Notes under the pieces: generated by a model
Seen by the model: only the letters and a program-made list of their open reading frames with translations
Databases searched by the model: none
What the model was told of the DNA's origin: nothing
Source: Pithys albifrons albifrons
Taxonomy: Eukaryota > Chordata > Aves > Passeriformes > Thamnophilidae
Direction of reading: 5' to 3'
Length of the DNA stretch: 64,000 nucleotides
NCBI RefSeq assembly: GCF_047495875.1
Contig: NC_092459.1
Location: 17,221,795 to 17,285,794 of the forward strand
Translations under genes and position numbers: made by a program
Shown: piece by piece, positions 1 to 11,354 of the stretch
How the letters are laid out: each line of letters starts with the position of its first letter
Numbering within the stretch: position 1 is the stretch's first letter

Positions 1-2124
1 CAAGAAAGTAGGCCAGCAATAGCTGAGAACTGAGGTTGACCTGCTCTTTTCTCTCTGCCTTTGACCTGCCTTCTGCTTCCTTCTTTCCCCCTATTGCAGT
101 CCTTCACTTGGCTGGTCCCTGTACTTACAACAAAGGTGTAAAAAATGCCATTCCGAAACAAAAGCACATTCCAAGGGCAAAAAATGTGGAACCAGAAAGA
201 CACTGTAGCTGCCTATAGAATTCAGTAGTGAGTGGAAGAGGAACATAATTATAAGCTGGAATTTGGAAGCTAGGTAAAATTAGGTACCGGTGTACTAGTA
301 GACAGCATGTCATTAATATATTTGTAATATGATCCAAGATGGGTCTCCCAGTGAGCATGTGATGATGAGGGACCAAGATCCCCAGTTGTGAAAGCTTCAG
401 AGAGCGGACACCCTCTCTCATCCCATGCATTTAAACACGTTTGGCCAATTGGAGGTGGATGTACACATGAAACAGGAGCAAACTGGTCTAGTGGAAGGTG
501 TCCCTGCCCACGGCAGAGAGGTTGGAACTGGGTGGTCTTTAAGGTCCCTTCAAACCCAAACTACTGTATGATTCTATGAATATTATTCCTAAACTCATAG
601 AACCCTTGACATTCAAACTGACTGTAATCATCATGTGCTGAAAGAAGATGGTAGAGGTAACATACAATTTTTTGCCTTTGTCTACCCTGGCTAGTGCAAG
701 ACACCAAACCTATTTGTTCTGTCCATTCAACTCTGAACTAAGCTTCTATAGTGCATTAAACAAATAAAAACATTAAACCAGAAAAGAAAAGAAAATCACT
801 AGCTGAGTGAGCTCAACAAAATATTCTCTGAGCAGTTAGAACCTGTGCAAGGTAGGGGTAAGAACAGAGAGAGAAGAGGCTGTTACATTGCCTACATAAA
901 CTTGTCATTATGTACTAGTCGCTCGTTCCAAATTTGTGGATACAGTTCTACTTTCCTGTTAGTTCAGGTTCAAAATTATACTCAGAGCTCAGCTCCCCAT
1001 TATCTGGGCTGCCTAGGTATTGACTTCCATGTTTTATTTAAAGTCAATTTAGTTCTTTAATTCAATTAAAACTATTCTTTTGTGCCCCATAGACTGTACA
1101 ATGTCTATTTGTGTTCCATTAACATTGTTCCAGCATTGAAAATTAACAAGTGTTTCATGCACTTCTGTAATTAAAAAATGTAATTTCTTTTGAAATTGTA
1201 CAGCACAAGAATAATTGTATCTGTGTGTGTGTGTATAAATATATGCACACATACTCATTTGATATAGATATATTTTTAGTTCTACAAATGTCCCATTAGT
1301 TTAGTAATTCAGATGTTTCTGCATGGAAATAAATAATAAAATAACTGTGGAGCTTTATGTTTGTCTACAGAACTCTAATGCTTCCATATATTGAAAAAGT
1401 CTTGTCATAATACTAGGGCCAAGCATTTTTTGTAAGTGAGCAAATTAATCTGTGGGGGAAAAAAGTCAATATTTCAAAACTTTTGAGCCTTCCAGACACC
1501 AGACAGACATCTTGAAATTCAACTCTAATTAGCAGCAAGAATTTTACTTTACCTAGACAATTATACAACTCTGAACCTTCTGGCCTTTCTCTCTTTCTTT
1601 CGCTATCTAACATAAAAAAACAGTTAAAGTGGAAATAAAAGTCTAACAGCAATGCATTATAAAATTAGTTTTGAAAATAAGAGCATATTTTCTTAAAAGA
1701 GGGATATGCATAAGGCAATCAGTATTGAGGGAAAGTGTGTTTGAAAATGCCAGTGTCATAGGGTGATAGAAGATCAAACACTAAACCCAAAGTACTCGGG
1801 AAGATTTCATTGTAAACAAGAAGCTTGTAACACTGAGGATATGCAAGCTGATTTACAGGCAATACAAATATAGAGTCTTGAGTTCACAGGATGCCAATAG
1901 CTTGGTGCTGCTCTCCTCAACTATAGGAACACAGCCTACACTCCAGCAAAGATTTAAACCAGTGACTATGTGAGATGTTTTTAAAAGAAAGTGCTTCCTG
2001 GCCCCAGGGTGACAACAGGATATGTACTCCTGCTAAAGGTAAAATAAAACTAACCAACTCTAATCTAGACACAGCATTCAAGAAATCAACAGGGGGCTTG
2101 CCAATGTCAATATACTATATTTAC
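1..2124 (-). other. TPO: TPO intron 3 (runs off the left edge)
   Basis: This is the intron downstream of the third coding exon of TPO. That exon ends in phase 1, so the next one must begin with two bases completing an aspartate- or glycine-type codon. I looked for the following cysteine-containing exon on the minus strand and did not find it, so it probably lies beyond the left edge. The only other content I recognise is a short CR1 tail at 486-579. The rest is AT-rich unique-looking sequence with a short TG run near 1221-1234. Confidence 0.6.
486..579 (+). mobile_element. CR1 LINE 3' tail fragment
   Basis: The segment reads as the 3' terminus of CR1: the stretch around 'gtgtccctgccca', then 'ggtcccttcaaacccaa', ending in the octamer 'attctatg' at 571-578. 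It is severely 5'-truncated, as is usual for CR1. The orientation is opposite to TPO, and it lies inside the TPO intron. Confidence 0.85.
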
Positions 2125-2294
2125 CAGTTGGATGCAATGAACGTTTGTGCTTCTGGCAAACTTTTTGTTTCAGCACCTGAATTGACATTTCCATTCGTTC
2201 AGCTGCTTGGGAAATATCTTGACTCTCTTGTTCAGGAAATTTTGAGAAAGCCAGGAGCAAGGTAGGGGTTGCTCTTCCACTTCCTTGGATCTTT
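2125..2294 (-). CDS. TPO: Thyroid peroxidase, coding exon 3 (propeptide)
   Basis: Thyroid peroxidase is a membrane-bound haem peroxidase that iodinates and couples tyrosines on thyroglobulin. This 170-bp exon encodes part of the N-terminal propeptide. On the minus strand it follows an acceptor ending TTATAG and ends at CAACTG|GTAAAT. The translation includes LLLAFSKFPEQ, then an amphipathic helix with AAERMEMSIQVLKQKV, then HPT. This matches the mammalian TPO propeptide (LLSFSKLPE..., a helix rich in A, E, M and K, then HPT) closely in spacing and pattern. The exon takes one base from the upstream exon and ends with one base of the next codon, so it agrees in phase with the exon at 4288-4372. 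It contains a cysteine (KVCQKH) that I do not recall at this place in the human protein. Confidence 0.93.
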
Positions 2295-2851
2295 CTATAA
2301 TTAAGATAAAATATGGAAGGTTTTGCAATGTATAACTTTCTAGAACTTTTTCATAGTTAATTAGTTTCCCACATTTCCTGCTGATTCTATCCCCTGCCCT
2401 TATTCAATGTATGCGTGTTAGTCCCTTCTAATTCTTACCCACACTCCTAAAGATGAACACAGAGTAAGTTGCTAACTGCCTCAATGTTTAATAATGCAGA
2501 AAAAGCCTCCTAAAGATAGCAGATTGACCCATGATAGCATCATTATTAGGAACATGAAATCAAGTCATGAAGCGCATTTCATACATGTTTAAAGACCTAG
2601 TGTGGACCATGGTGTTTGGGCAGAAGGTTTTTATGCTTGTCAGACTCTCAGTTTCTGAGTCTCATTACAGATCATAATTTATGAAAAAAACAACCAAGCC
2701 CACCAAGCCCTAAAACAAATTCTCCAGACTATGAGCCACATTTTCATCTTCAGCTATTTTGTGTCTGAGACTTCTTTCTATCTTATAATAATACAGTTAT
2801 AAAACACTTTGTTTACAGATTTCTAGTCTGACAATGCCTTAGATACATGAA

Positions 2852-3122
2852 GGGAGGATGAAGCCAAGGTCTTTTCAGCAATGCCCAGTGACAGGAACAG
2901 AGCTCATGGGCACAAATTGAAACACAGGATATGGTGTCAGAACATCAGGAAACACCTTTTTCTGGGAGGGAGACAGCACTGGCATAGGTTGCCCAGAAAG
3001 GTTGTGGAGTCTCTCCTGGGAGATATTTAGAAGCTGTGTGGATACAGTGCTGGACAACTGGCTCTAGATAGCCCCACCTGAGCAGAGGGTTTGGTCCTTC
3101 AGAGATCCTTTTCAACCTCACC
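2852..3122 (+). mobile_element. CR1 LINE 3' fragment
   Basis: About 270 bp matches the CR1 3' region: 'gtgacaggaacagagctcatgggcacaaa'-type sequence, then 'aggttgcccagaaaggttgtggagtctc', then 'ctctagatagcccc' and 'gatccttttcaacctca'. In intact CR1 this part encodes the end of ORF2 and the 3' UTR. Here it is degraded and lacks the terminal octamer repeats. Confidence 0.9.
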
Positions 3123-4070
3123 CTACTGCAAACCTGCAGTTTTTATGAAAACTTTTAAAGAGAACCCAGCAATAGGACTACTGAACACCAATGCTCTTTA
3201 GTGCCTATATATAGACATACACAATATTTCAGAAGAAAGCTGAAGAGTCTGGTGTTTTATCTTGGAGAAGTAAGTGGTCTCAATTTTATTCCTAGTAAAA
3301 TTTGAATTCCTAATTGAAGCAATTATCATTAAGCATTTATCTTTACCATCTTTTAGCATTTACCATCTGTAAGATATTGACCAAATAATTGCCCTAATAT
3401 TCTGTGAGATAAATAAACATCAGTATCTTCATTTAGTGCATGAGGCAGCTGAGCCACTGAGAAGTGAAAACCTGTATTTTAAATTTAAATGCCTCAGGAA
3501 TGTCAGCGATTTTCTAACTAACTACTAACACTACAAAATAAAAGTGACCTTGGTCTCTTCATACAGAGCAGCCACAGTTCTTGACAGTTTCTGTCCTTAT
3601 AAACAGTCATCTCTTACAGAGCTTTGCAAAAGTTACTAATTTTCATATCACAGGGATAAATCTTTTAGGAAAATCTGAGCAGAAGTGCGATAATTGAACC
3701 CTTTACAGCTTAGCTGATGTATTCTAAATTCTGGAGAGAAATGAATTCTTTATAATATAGAGATCCAGTCAAAGCTACACAGAAAGTGATTGAAAGAGAT
3801 CACTCTCATAGCATAACTCTGGAACAAAGGAGCTTTTCCTAAGTTGTTACCTATACAGAGTTCAAGATTAATGTTTTATTTCCTTTCCCTTATCATTTCA
3901 TTACATCTGTTTTAAATGGAAGGAGAAATATGAAATTCACTGTAGCAGTCCAAGTTGAGGCAAGAGAGTTTGGACATTTATGCCATAGGAGCTGTTTTCA
4001 TCTCACTCTTATATGATGATAATGCAGAAGGTTGTATTAGATCAGCTGATCCATGACTTAATAATAAATA

Positions 4071-4168
4071 ATAGAATGGTTTGGGTTGGAAGGACCTTAA
4101 AAATCATCTAGTTTGAAACCCCCTGCCATGGGCAGGAACACCTCCCACTAGATGAGATTGTCCCAATA
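4071..4168 (-). mobile_element. CR1 LINE 3' tail fragment, reverse orientation
   Basis: The plus strand reads 'tagaatggtttgggttggaaggaccttaaa' followed by 'ccctgccatgggcaggaacacctcccactaga'. This is the reverse complement of the CR1 3' end. It is 5'-truncated to about 100 bp and has the same orientation as TPO. It ends about 120 bp from TPO exon 2. Confidence 0.9.
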
Positions 4169-4287
4169 GATGAGAGTGGGTGCTGTGAATCTATGATTAT
4201 AGGTTTTCTCAAAGAAATAGGAAGATGACATAAAACTTTTCTGTTATTAAAGCTTTCTGTGGAATAGATTATTCACTTTTTTTTTAC

Positions 4288-4372
4288 CTTTTCATTTCAT
4301 AATGTGCAGCATAATCCACTAGACTAGAGCCCTTCTGGATAGCCTTAGTAATGCAGTTATCTTCAGTTTCTT
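4288..4372 (-). CDS. TPO: Thyroid peroxidase, coding exon 2 (propeptide)
   Basis: This 85-bp exon was found by reading the minus strand between the two clearer TPO exons. It starts after CCCCATTGAG and ends at GAAAAG|GTAAAAA. Taking one base from exon 1 and giving two to exon 3, it translates as a glutamate-rich start (EETEDNC), then KAIQKGSSLVDYAAHYEMKR. The LVD..A..Y..M.R pattern is the signature of this part of the TPO propeptide. The length (85 = 2 + 81 + 2) is what the phases of both neighbours require. The acceptor is unusual: GAG is immediately followed by AAG, so two acceptors three bases apart are possible, adding or dropping one Glu. It could be a chance match, but the phase fit on both sides plus the motif make that unlikely. 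Confidence 0.87.
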
Positions 4373-6630
4373 CTCAATGGGGAAGAAAATGAAAAGGAAG
4401 ATGAATATAATAATCAATACCATATTTATTAAAATATTTACAGTTATAAAATATAAAAGCTTCTAATATTAAGGTGCAATTTTTTCACTTTAAACCATTT
4501 ACTTATTTAAGTATTCCTGAAATTAATGTTGTGACTTCTGCCTTTTCTGAAAGGTAAGGTAGGGGTAGTCAAATCAATTCTTCCTTAATTTATAAGGTTT
4601 GAAGAGTCAGTTTTTCTTCCAGTTTCTTTAAGTATAAATCCAATTATGCACATGTTACATAGGGCCAAACGTATAAGGTCCAGCTGAAACGTGTTCTCTG
4701 TATGCAGTTATTCTCATCGGGCTTCATATGTATTTTTCATTAATTTGTCCTTGGACTGATTGGACAAATCTGAGCTTCCCTCACAGGTAATATGGGCTGG
4801 TGTGAGACACATGAAGAATTCAAGTTCATATTCAGGTATAATTAATTAACTTTAAGACCTTCTGGAACTGGACCAATGCATGAAAGTCCTATTCTCATTT
4901 CTTCACCTATATTTGATGGAAAGACATATGTGAACCTAATAATACTTCAGCTGTGCTATTTTTTATACTGCTGTTGTGAAACTTGGCTTATTTCTCTTTT
5001 GTAGGTGTAGCTTTATATTAAAAGAATCAGTCATGTTTAAAGTTCAGTGGCTTAATTTCCATCTGTATCTTGTAAGATGGCCCATTTTTCTGAGAAAAAA
5101 GTATTAAAAATAATAACAATAATTTATGTACAATTGCTCATCTTTTATGGACAGTGCAATTTCAGGGGGACACATCCTATCTGTAGTCCATACTGTACTA
5201 TTTCTGTTATTTGGGGTTTTTTTGAATAGGGCACTCAGCTCCAGGGAATATAATGTGTGATGAGGCCTTATCTTTGCTAGGGAGAATTATACTCCACTCT
5301 ACTAGAGATTTCATCATCTAATTATAGCAGTAGTTATTTCACTTTTTCACTTATGCATGATAAAATATTCAGATGATTCATTTGATATTATCATTCAGAT
5401 TTCTGCTAGATCTGAAAATGTTTTTGCATCTATGTTATAAAACAAGTCTGATCTTTATAGGCCATACAACAAATAATTATTTTATAATTTAATGTGGCAT
5501 GGTTTTTAACTAGTTTTAGGGGTTTTACCTTTGAGAGATATGTTTAACGTACTGCTTATTATGTGATACTGATTCAAACTCTGATCTAAAAGAGAAGATC
5601 CACTTGCTATTTTGAACGCCATTGTCTCTTTTCATTTTCTGCTGAGAAATTTGGTTTTGGTACCAATAAAGTGTTTTCAAAAATGTGGTTCTTACAGTAA
5701 CAAACATTATTTTGTACTGTTTTCATCAGACCAAAGGACACTTACTCTAAAAAGAATCACATGCAGTTCATCCATTCTGTTTATTTACAGTTCACATATT
5801 TTCACATATACTGAGGCCTTCCAGTACCTTAGCGGGCATATAAAGAGGAGGGAAGGCACTTCTTATATGGGCAGATAGTGACAGGACAAGAGGCAATGAT
5901 TTTAAACTGACTTAGGGCAGGTTTAGGTTAGATGTTTGGAAGAAATCCTTTACTTAAAGGGATTTAGGAGAATGTAAAGTTTGAAAATCCTATCTCTGCC
6001 CTAATTTTATGTAAAATCAGTCTCTGCATATTTCTTTTAAAATTCAGTTTGGTATCTGCCTACATTTCTAGTTTAGTAGACCTAACTGATTTAGATTGAC
6101 CAGATGCAAATAAAGCAGCTCTAATGTTAAAAATTACAAGATACATTGTTTGAACGTACGGATTACTGCAATCTGAGATGCTCTAAAATCCACAGGGTGC
6201 CAGCAGCAAACAGACACACAGGAGACATTGCATCCCTGAAAGCTAGAAGGAGCATGCCAGGTGGGACTTCCTATGGCACGAGCCTCTAGCCCAGAGTTAT
6301 TAAAGGTAATGATTAGCAGATGGGGAAAGAAATCTATCAATCATACTTGTAAACATGTCATCTGACATATGAACATCACTAAGAAAGTAAAATCACCCCT
6401 AATCAAAGACTAAGTGATTGAGATACTTTGCCGTACAGAGTTTTACTCTGCAAGTTTATGAAGCTCCATTTTATAAGAAAACACCCATGGAATAATTCTC
6501 ACAGAAGCCAGAGAGGGTGCTTTGCACACAAAAAGAGATTAAGCTATACTGCCATAGCTAAACTCTGCAGTGCCAGTGTATTTTCAACAATCAACAAAAG
6601 AAAATAACATATCTTTTTACTGTTACTTAC
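4373..6630 (-). other. TPO: TPO intron 1 (between coding exons 1 and 2)
   Basis: This is a 2,258-bp intron with donor G|GTAAGTAACAG and a pyrimidine-rich acceptor CATTTTCTTCCCCATTGAG. It contains one CR1 fragment at 5821-5960. A splice-like minus segment near 5530-5586 (acceptor CTCTTTTAG, donor GTAAAACC, 57 bp) has the wrong phase to fit between the coding exons and is not called. Confidence 0.8.
5821..5960 (+). mobile_element. CR1 LINE internal/3' fragment
   Basis: The run 'agtgacaggacaagaggcaatgattttaaactga', then 'aggtttaggttagatgtttggaagaaatcctttact', is a standard stretch near the end of CR1 ORF2. The fragment is short, and both the 5' part and the true 3' end are missing. Confidence 0.8.
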
Positions 6631-6724
6631 CAAAGATGGTATCTTTGCCTATCTGAAGGAAAGAAAATAAAACAGCTGTGAAGGCTATAGCTGCTGAAAA
6701 TCCCAAAATAATGAAAACTTTCAT
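6631..6724 (-). CDS. TPO: Thyroid peroxidase, first coding exon (signal peptide)
   Basis: On the minus strand ATG follows a splice acceptor directly (CTTTCTTGTAG|ATG). The exon runs 94 bp to the donor TTTG|GTAAGT. It encodes 31 residues plus one base: a lysine at position 2, then a long hydrophobic core (about residues 3-23), then QIGKDTIF. That is a classic signal peptide followed by a short polar stretch, as expected for TPO, which is sent to the secretory pathway and the apical thyrocyte membrane. The TAG just before the ATG closes the frame, so this is the only possible start in the exon. At least one non-coding 5' exon must therefore lie upstream. The signal sequence itself is not conserved enough to identify the gene. 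The call rests on position, strand and phase fit with the exon at 4288-4372. Confidence 0.83.
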
Positions 6725-9700
6725 CTACAAGAAAGAAGTGATAATTGTTGAAAAAATATAAATCTTCATCTTCTAATTATAGGCAGCATTATAAATAATT
6801 TCCTGTATAAGGCAAATTTTACTTTAAAATTAGCCACACATTTGACTATGTTTTCAAAGTAACTCACCTTCTCTTTTTCCCTTCCTTGCTTATTACTTTT
6901 CATTTACATTTTGAGAAGCTTCCAGCACAAGGAGACACATCATTTTATTTTATAACATAATATCTTCCACAATATCAGCAACACTTAAACTACATATTAG
7001 AAATTCATCAATATTTTACCACCATTTGCATGATTTGATTGTAAATTAGTGATTGCACATATAATCATGAAATGGCCAAATTAGTAATAACATCAATCAG
7101 ATCGTTTTGTGTTTCTACCCAGACACAATTGTGGTATCAAAGCAGCACAACAAATATGCTCTCTTGGCTAAAGTGAGCTGCATTCTCCATTACAGTGCAC
7201 TGGTTCTCTGGCAGTTATTACAGCAGTGAAAATATATAAACTATCCAAGAGGTAATATTTTTCACACGCACTATGTTGATTGGAGATTGAATGATTTAAA
7301 ATATTTTTAGCTCTACATCCTATTAACATTATAAAAAAGTAATAAATCAAGTCTGAAAATTCAGGGAAATGATATTGCCCATAGAAACTCAATATGAAAT
7401 CACGCCTTCCTTTTACATTTCATAGATTAATGTGATTAATTTCTTCTAGAAAATGGCAAGCAAAAGTTTTATTGTCTGACCTTTTGTCTGCTGAGGAGAT
7501 AATCTTCACCAGTTCTGTACTTTATGGATGGCAGTAACTGTTTTGAAATATGAAAGCCAAGTAATTTCCAGGGACTCACTTATGCTATCAGCTTCATGCA
7601 CTAGTACTCACACAAGCTTTACCAGTGCAAATGATTTCAAAATCTTTTTGGCCACTGTATGTTCCCACAAAGCAGAAACTGACGTTAATACTTGACTTGT
7701 TTACTTTTTCCCACAAGCAACCAAAAGCAACCTATGTGGCCAGTTCTTATATCAGAGTTATATTTCAGAAAATGAGGAGAAAAATGCTCATGCTAAATAT
7801 GCTATGCAGTAAAATAAACTCTGTGTATATTTTTCACTAGTTCTTTTTGTCAACGTATTTGAAAACAAAAGCAATTTTGTATCCTATTTTATGCATTCTG
7901 TAATTGGTATTTTACCAAGATGACCATTTTACATTCAGATGATAAACCCCAGGTTGTCCATCAACTTCCTTCCAGCACTTTATTTTGTTTTGTTCTCTAG
8001 GGCAATTTATTTCACACTTCTGAGCCTAGTTATTTTTCTTTAGTTACACTTTTCAACTCTATTTCTTCTGCTAAAGCCAGTAGTTTGACCTGTAAAATCT
8101 GACTGGGTTTTTTTGTATTTCTTATACAGGCAGAGAGATCAAAATCAGATCTGAAATCAGGATTGAATATTCCCTCATTTAATCTTTGCTGGTATCAATA
8201 GGGAGATCACAAGGTGGAGCCAAAGATCAGTGTTTTGATCTCTACCATAAGTGGTATGTTAAGCAGGAGCTGGATAGCAGGGAGCATCTGCTTGTGGTTC
8301 TGGTATATGGTGGTGAAAGAAAACCTAGGAGCATGTGAACTAACTGGAGGAGAAACTCTAGCTTGTTCTTACAGCAGGAATATCATCCATAACCTGTTCA
8401 CTGCAAAGATGAGTGGACATGGTTGAGAAGAAAGCACAGAGCAAAGGGAAACAGACCTCTATTGGAAAAGTAGGTTTATGCTCCTTACCTGGGGGATTTA
8501 AGGTTACAAAGTCAAATTTGCAATATCTCTTTAAGCACATTCCAAATTGTAAATCTTTTAAGATTATGTTTCCTTACATAAGAAAAAATAGAGTAGATTG
8601 GCTTCTCCCAAGACAGCAAAGCATTGAGAAAAGCAGATCTCTTCCAAACACCTAATAGAATAAGAAGCTCTCATCTATATTCGCTGATATGCTTCATAAG
8701 TACCACAGGTTTAATTTCTGAGAGATAAGAGGCTTTCTGAAAGTGAAAAACAGGTTTGATTTTCTTTGTAGTTTTACAGTCAAAAATCAAAGCTTCCCCA
8801 TTAGGTTCAAAAAGAGCATACCTACATCAAGGTTTGTTTAAATAAGGATCTCAACCTTTGCTTGCTGGTTGCAGTTGAAATGTTTGTCAACAGCAGGTTT
8901 TAAATGGTTACATGCATGTTGAATGGCAACATTTTTTTTTCTGTTTTTCTGTTTTTAAGAGTATGAATGATTAACTCCTCACTGAGCCACAAATATAGTT
9001 TTAGTTAAAACATGTGGGAAAGTTTAACTACACTGGACTAACACAGACAGACACATTTGTATTCCTGTTCTTACTGGAGCTCATTCAGAATCCAGTTATT
9101 GAAATCTGCTGAAAGACAATTAAGAGGGCAAAGGTCAGTGGCTTGGAAACAGCCTTAAGTTTTCTTAATCCCAGATTCTATATTACCTACATGTCAGTGA
9201 AGAAAATTTCGATGAATATCTTGCTGAATGTACCCTCTTTATCCCAGATTGTCTGTGAGTTGCCTTTCTTAATCCATTCTTTCTGTAGAAAGGGTGTCAC
9301 ACCTCTCCACCCAGCAATGAACCTGCACAAATCAATGACAGTCTAAACATGGAGTACAAGACCAGTATAGAACAGTCCTCATGCTAAACAGCACTCCTGA
9401 GAAAAGCAGCAGTGAACCTTAACAGCTAACCATATGAATATTTTTAAGATTTAAATTGACTTATTCAATTTGTTATATTCCCAAGATTTAAATCTGCACA
9501 TGAAGAGCAGCACTGTAGTTGTGTTCTTAAAAGTTAAAGACCTATAAAAATAAATCTCTGAGTTAATGATAAAAAGAAAATTCTGATCAAGGAAATACCC
9601 CAAAGCAATAGAATTTCAGATTATTCATATGTATGAATTTCTGCAGACCTACTATGGTATTAAAAAAATTAGTCTATACTTAAAATGTTACCCAATTGCA

Positions 9701-11354
9701 ACTGCTGTTTGATACAGGAAACAGACACAATTCTATGACCTCAGAACAACTTACATTTGCACTGTAACAGCCTGCAGTCCTACCAGGCTCTCTGAGACAT
9801 CATCAGTTCTTTGCAGCATTGGATTAGAATGAGACCACCAACACATATCTGTTCAGCTGCAGGAGGTATTTTGATAGCAGCTTACACTATTTGGTAGCAT
9901 TTGCTGGCAATCCTGGGCTCTAGTAAGGCATGAAGCACACTCTGTTAATATGAACATCTAATCTATAAGAGAAAAATTAGTTTGAGATCTCTTATGTCTT
10001 TTAAAGTTCCAAGAACACACTTGCAAGGGAAGAAGCAAAAAGGCCATATAACTGCACAATACTTGAAGAGAAGCAATTTTGCTGAAGTTCCTGCTTAACA
10101 GCATAAAAAACAGAAATAAGCCTTATTTTAATAAAATCAGCAAAATATCATGTCAAAAAAAGGAAAGAAAAAGGTGAAAGAAAAGTACTTTAGTGTGAGA
10201 AATCCATGTAGCTGTGTTTCAATGATAGCATGACTTCTAGTTATTTTAAGCACTTAGTTTTTTCTGGAATTAATTTCATTTTATTGGAAACTTTATATTT
10301 TTTTTCTTTTTGCTATTATTCTCTTTAGATAAGACCTTGCAGGGGCCTCTCAAGCCAGAAATGGGATCAAGTGGGTGAATAAGTAATGATCATTCACTCT
10401 GTATTCCAGTAAAGAACTAAGGGTCAAATAGGTAGAAAACAAACAAAAAAGAACTGCTGTTTAGACAACAGCTTGTACATATGGTAAAAAAATTCATATG
10501 AGTTCATAGGAATGTCTTAACTATTTTAGGGAGAAAAAATATATTAAGGCCTATGAGATACAAGATTACAACCTGGACCCCAAAATCAGAAATTAACTAT
10601 GGCTGGAATTTTTTTTGTCCTTTCTTTTACAGGCTTCTCCTAACACTAAGTGTTGGGCGTGGAGTTTTTTGACAAATGCAAAATACAGTGCTAAGTGGCT
10701 TTTAGGACCAATTTTTATGCTTGATGTGTAGACTTGAAGTTTGACCTAACTGGTATACGTAGCTGTCTTAAATTAAACGATTAATAATAAATAAAAAATA
10801 TATTTACATATAGTGGCTAAGTAGTTCAAAAGTAAGGAATAGTCCAGATATTATTTCAGTCTTTATATATCATATTTTTTTTGGTTTTGGATGGGGAGCT
10901 ATCTGTCTATATGTATAGATATCTCTCTCTATATAGATTTCTATATATCTATTTATTTACCTCATGGTCTCTGATTGAATTGATTCCACATAATTAACAA
11001 ATAGCTAAATAGATCAGGAATTGAACTAAAATAGGCCAGTAAATAATTAAATGGCTGGCTGTAGTAACTAACAGCATCCAGATTAGCAGTAAGTACTATA
11101 AGCTAGGGCTTTGGACTTTTACTCCTGCAATAAGTGGGTTTGAAGAAGGAATAAGCAGCTTGCTAATCTGGAAGATTGTGGTGGTCTATAGCTGATTGTC
11201 CATCCAGGTGACTCCATGCCTGTTTTTCTAAATGCCATCCTTGTTCTCCAAAACAGTATCACTGCCTTTGTGGATTAGTTATGGTCTCACTCTGAAGAAA
11301 TAGTTGTCCAAGGCTGGTGGAATGTCTCTCATATTACTGTCCTCTTATTCTTCT
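6725..11354. other. Intergenic, upstream of TPO coding start
   Basis: This stretch should contain the TPO promoter and 5' non-coding exon(s), but I could not place them. No CR1, RNA gene or convincing exon was seen. The short open frames (60-80 codons) look like chance in AT-rich DNA. The only distinct feature is a degenerate TA/CT microsatellite at 10899-10959. Confidence 0.5.
10899..10959. repeat. Degenerate TA/CT-rich microsatellite
   Basis: The run 'ctatctgtctatatgtatagatatctctctctatatagatttctatatatctatt' is built from TATC, TA and CT units with many interruptions. It is simple-sequence DNA with no coding content. Confidence 0.75.

Larger units (their letters stand above)
2295..4287 (-). 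other. TPO: TPO intron 2
   Basis: This is a 1,993-bp intron with a GT donor (GTAAAA, at its high-coordinate end) and an AG acceptor (TATAG, at its low-coordinate end). It contains two CR1 fragments (2852-3122 and 4071-4168) in opposite orientations. Nothing else was recognised. Confidence 0.85.

Noticed and set aside
5530..5586. Minus-strand segment between CTCTTTTAG and GTAAAACC, as a possible TPO exon 2
   Set aside because: Its 57-bp length does not satisfy the phases of the flanking exons, and the translation does not resemble the propeptide.
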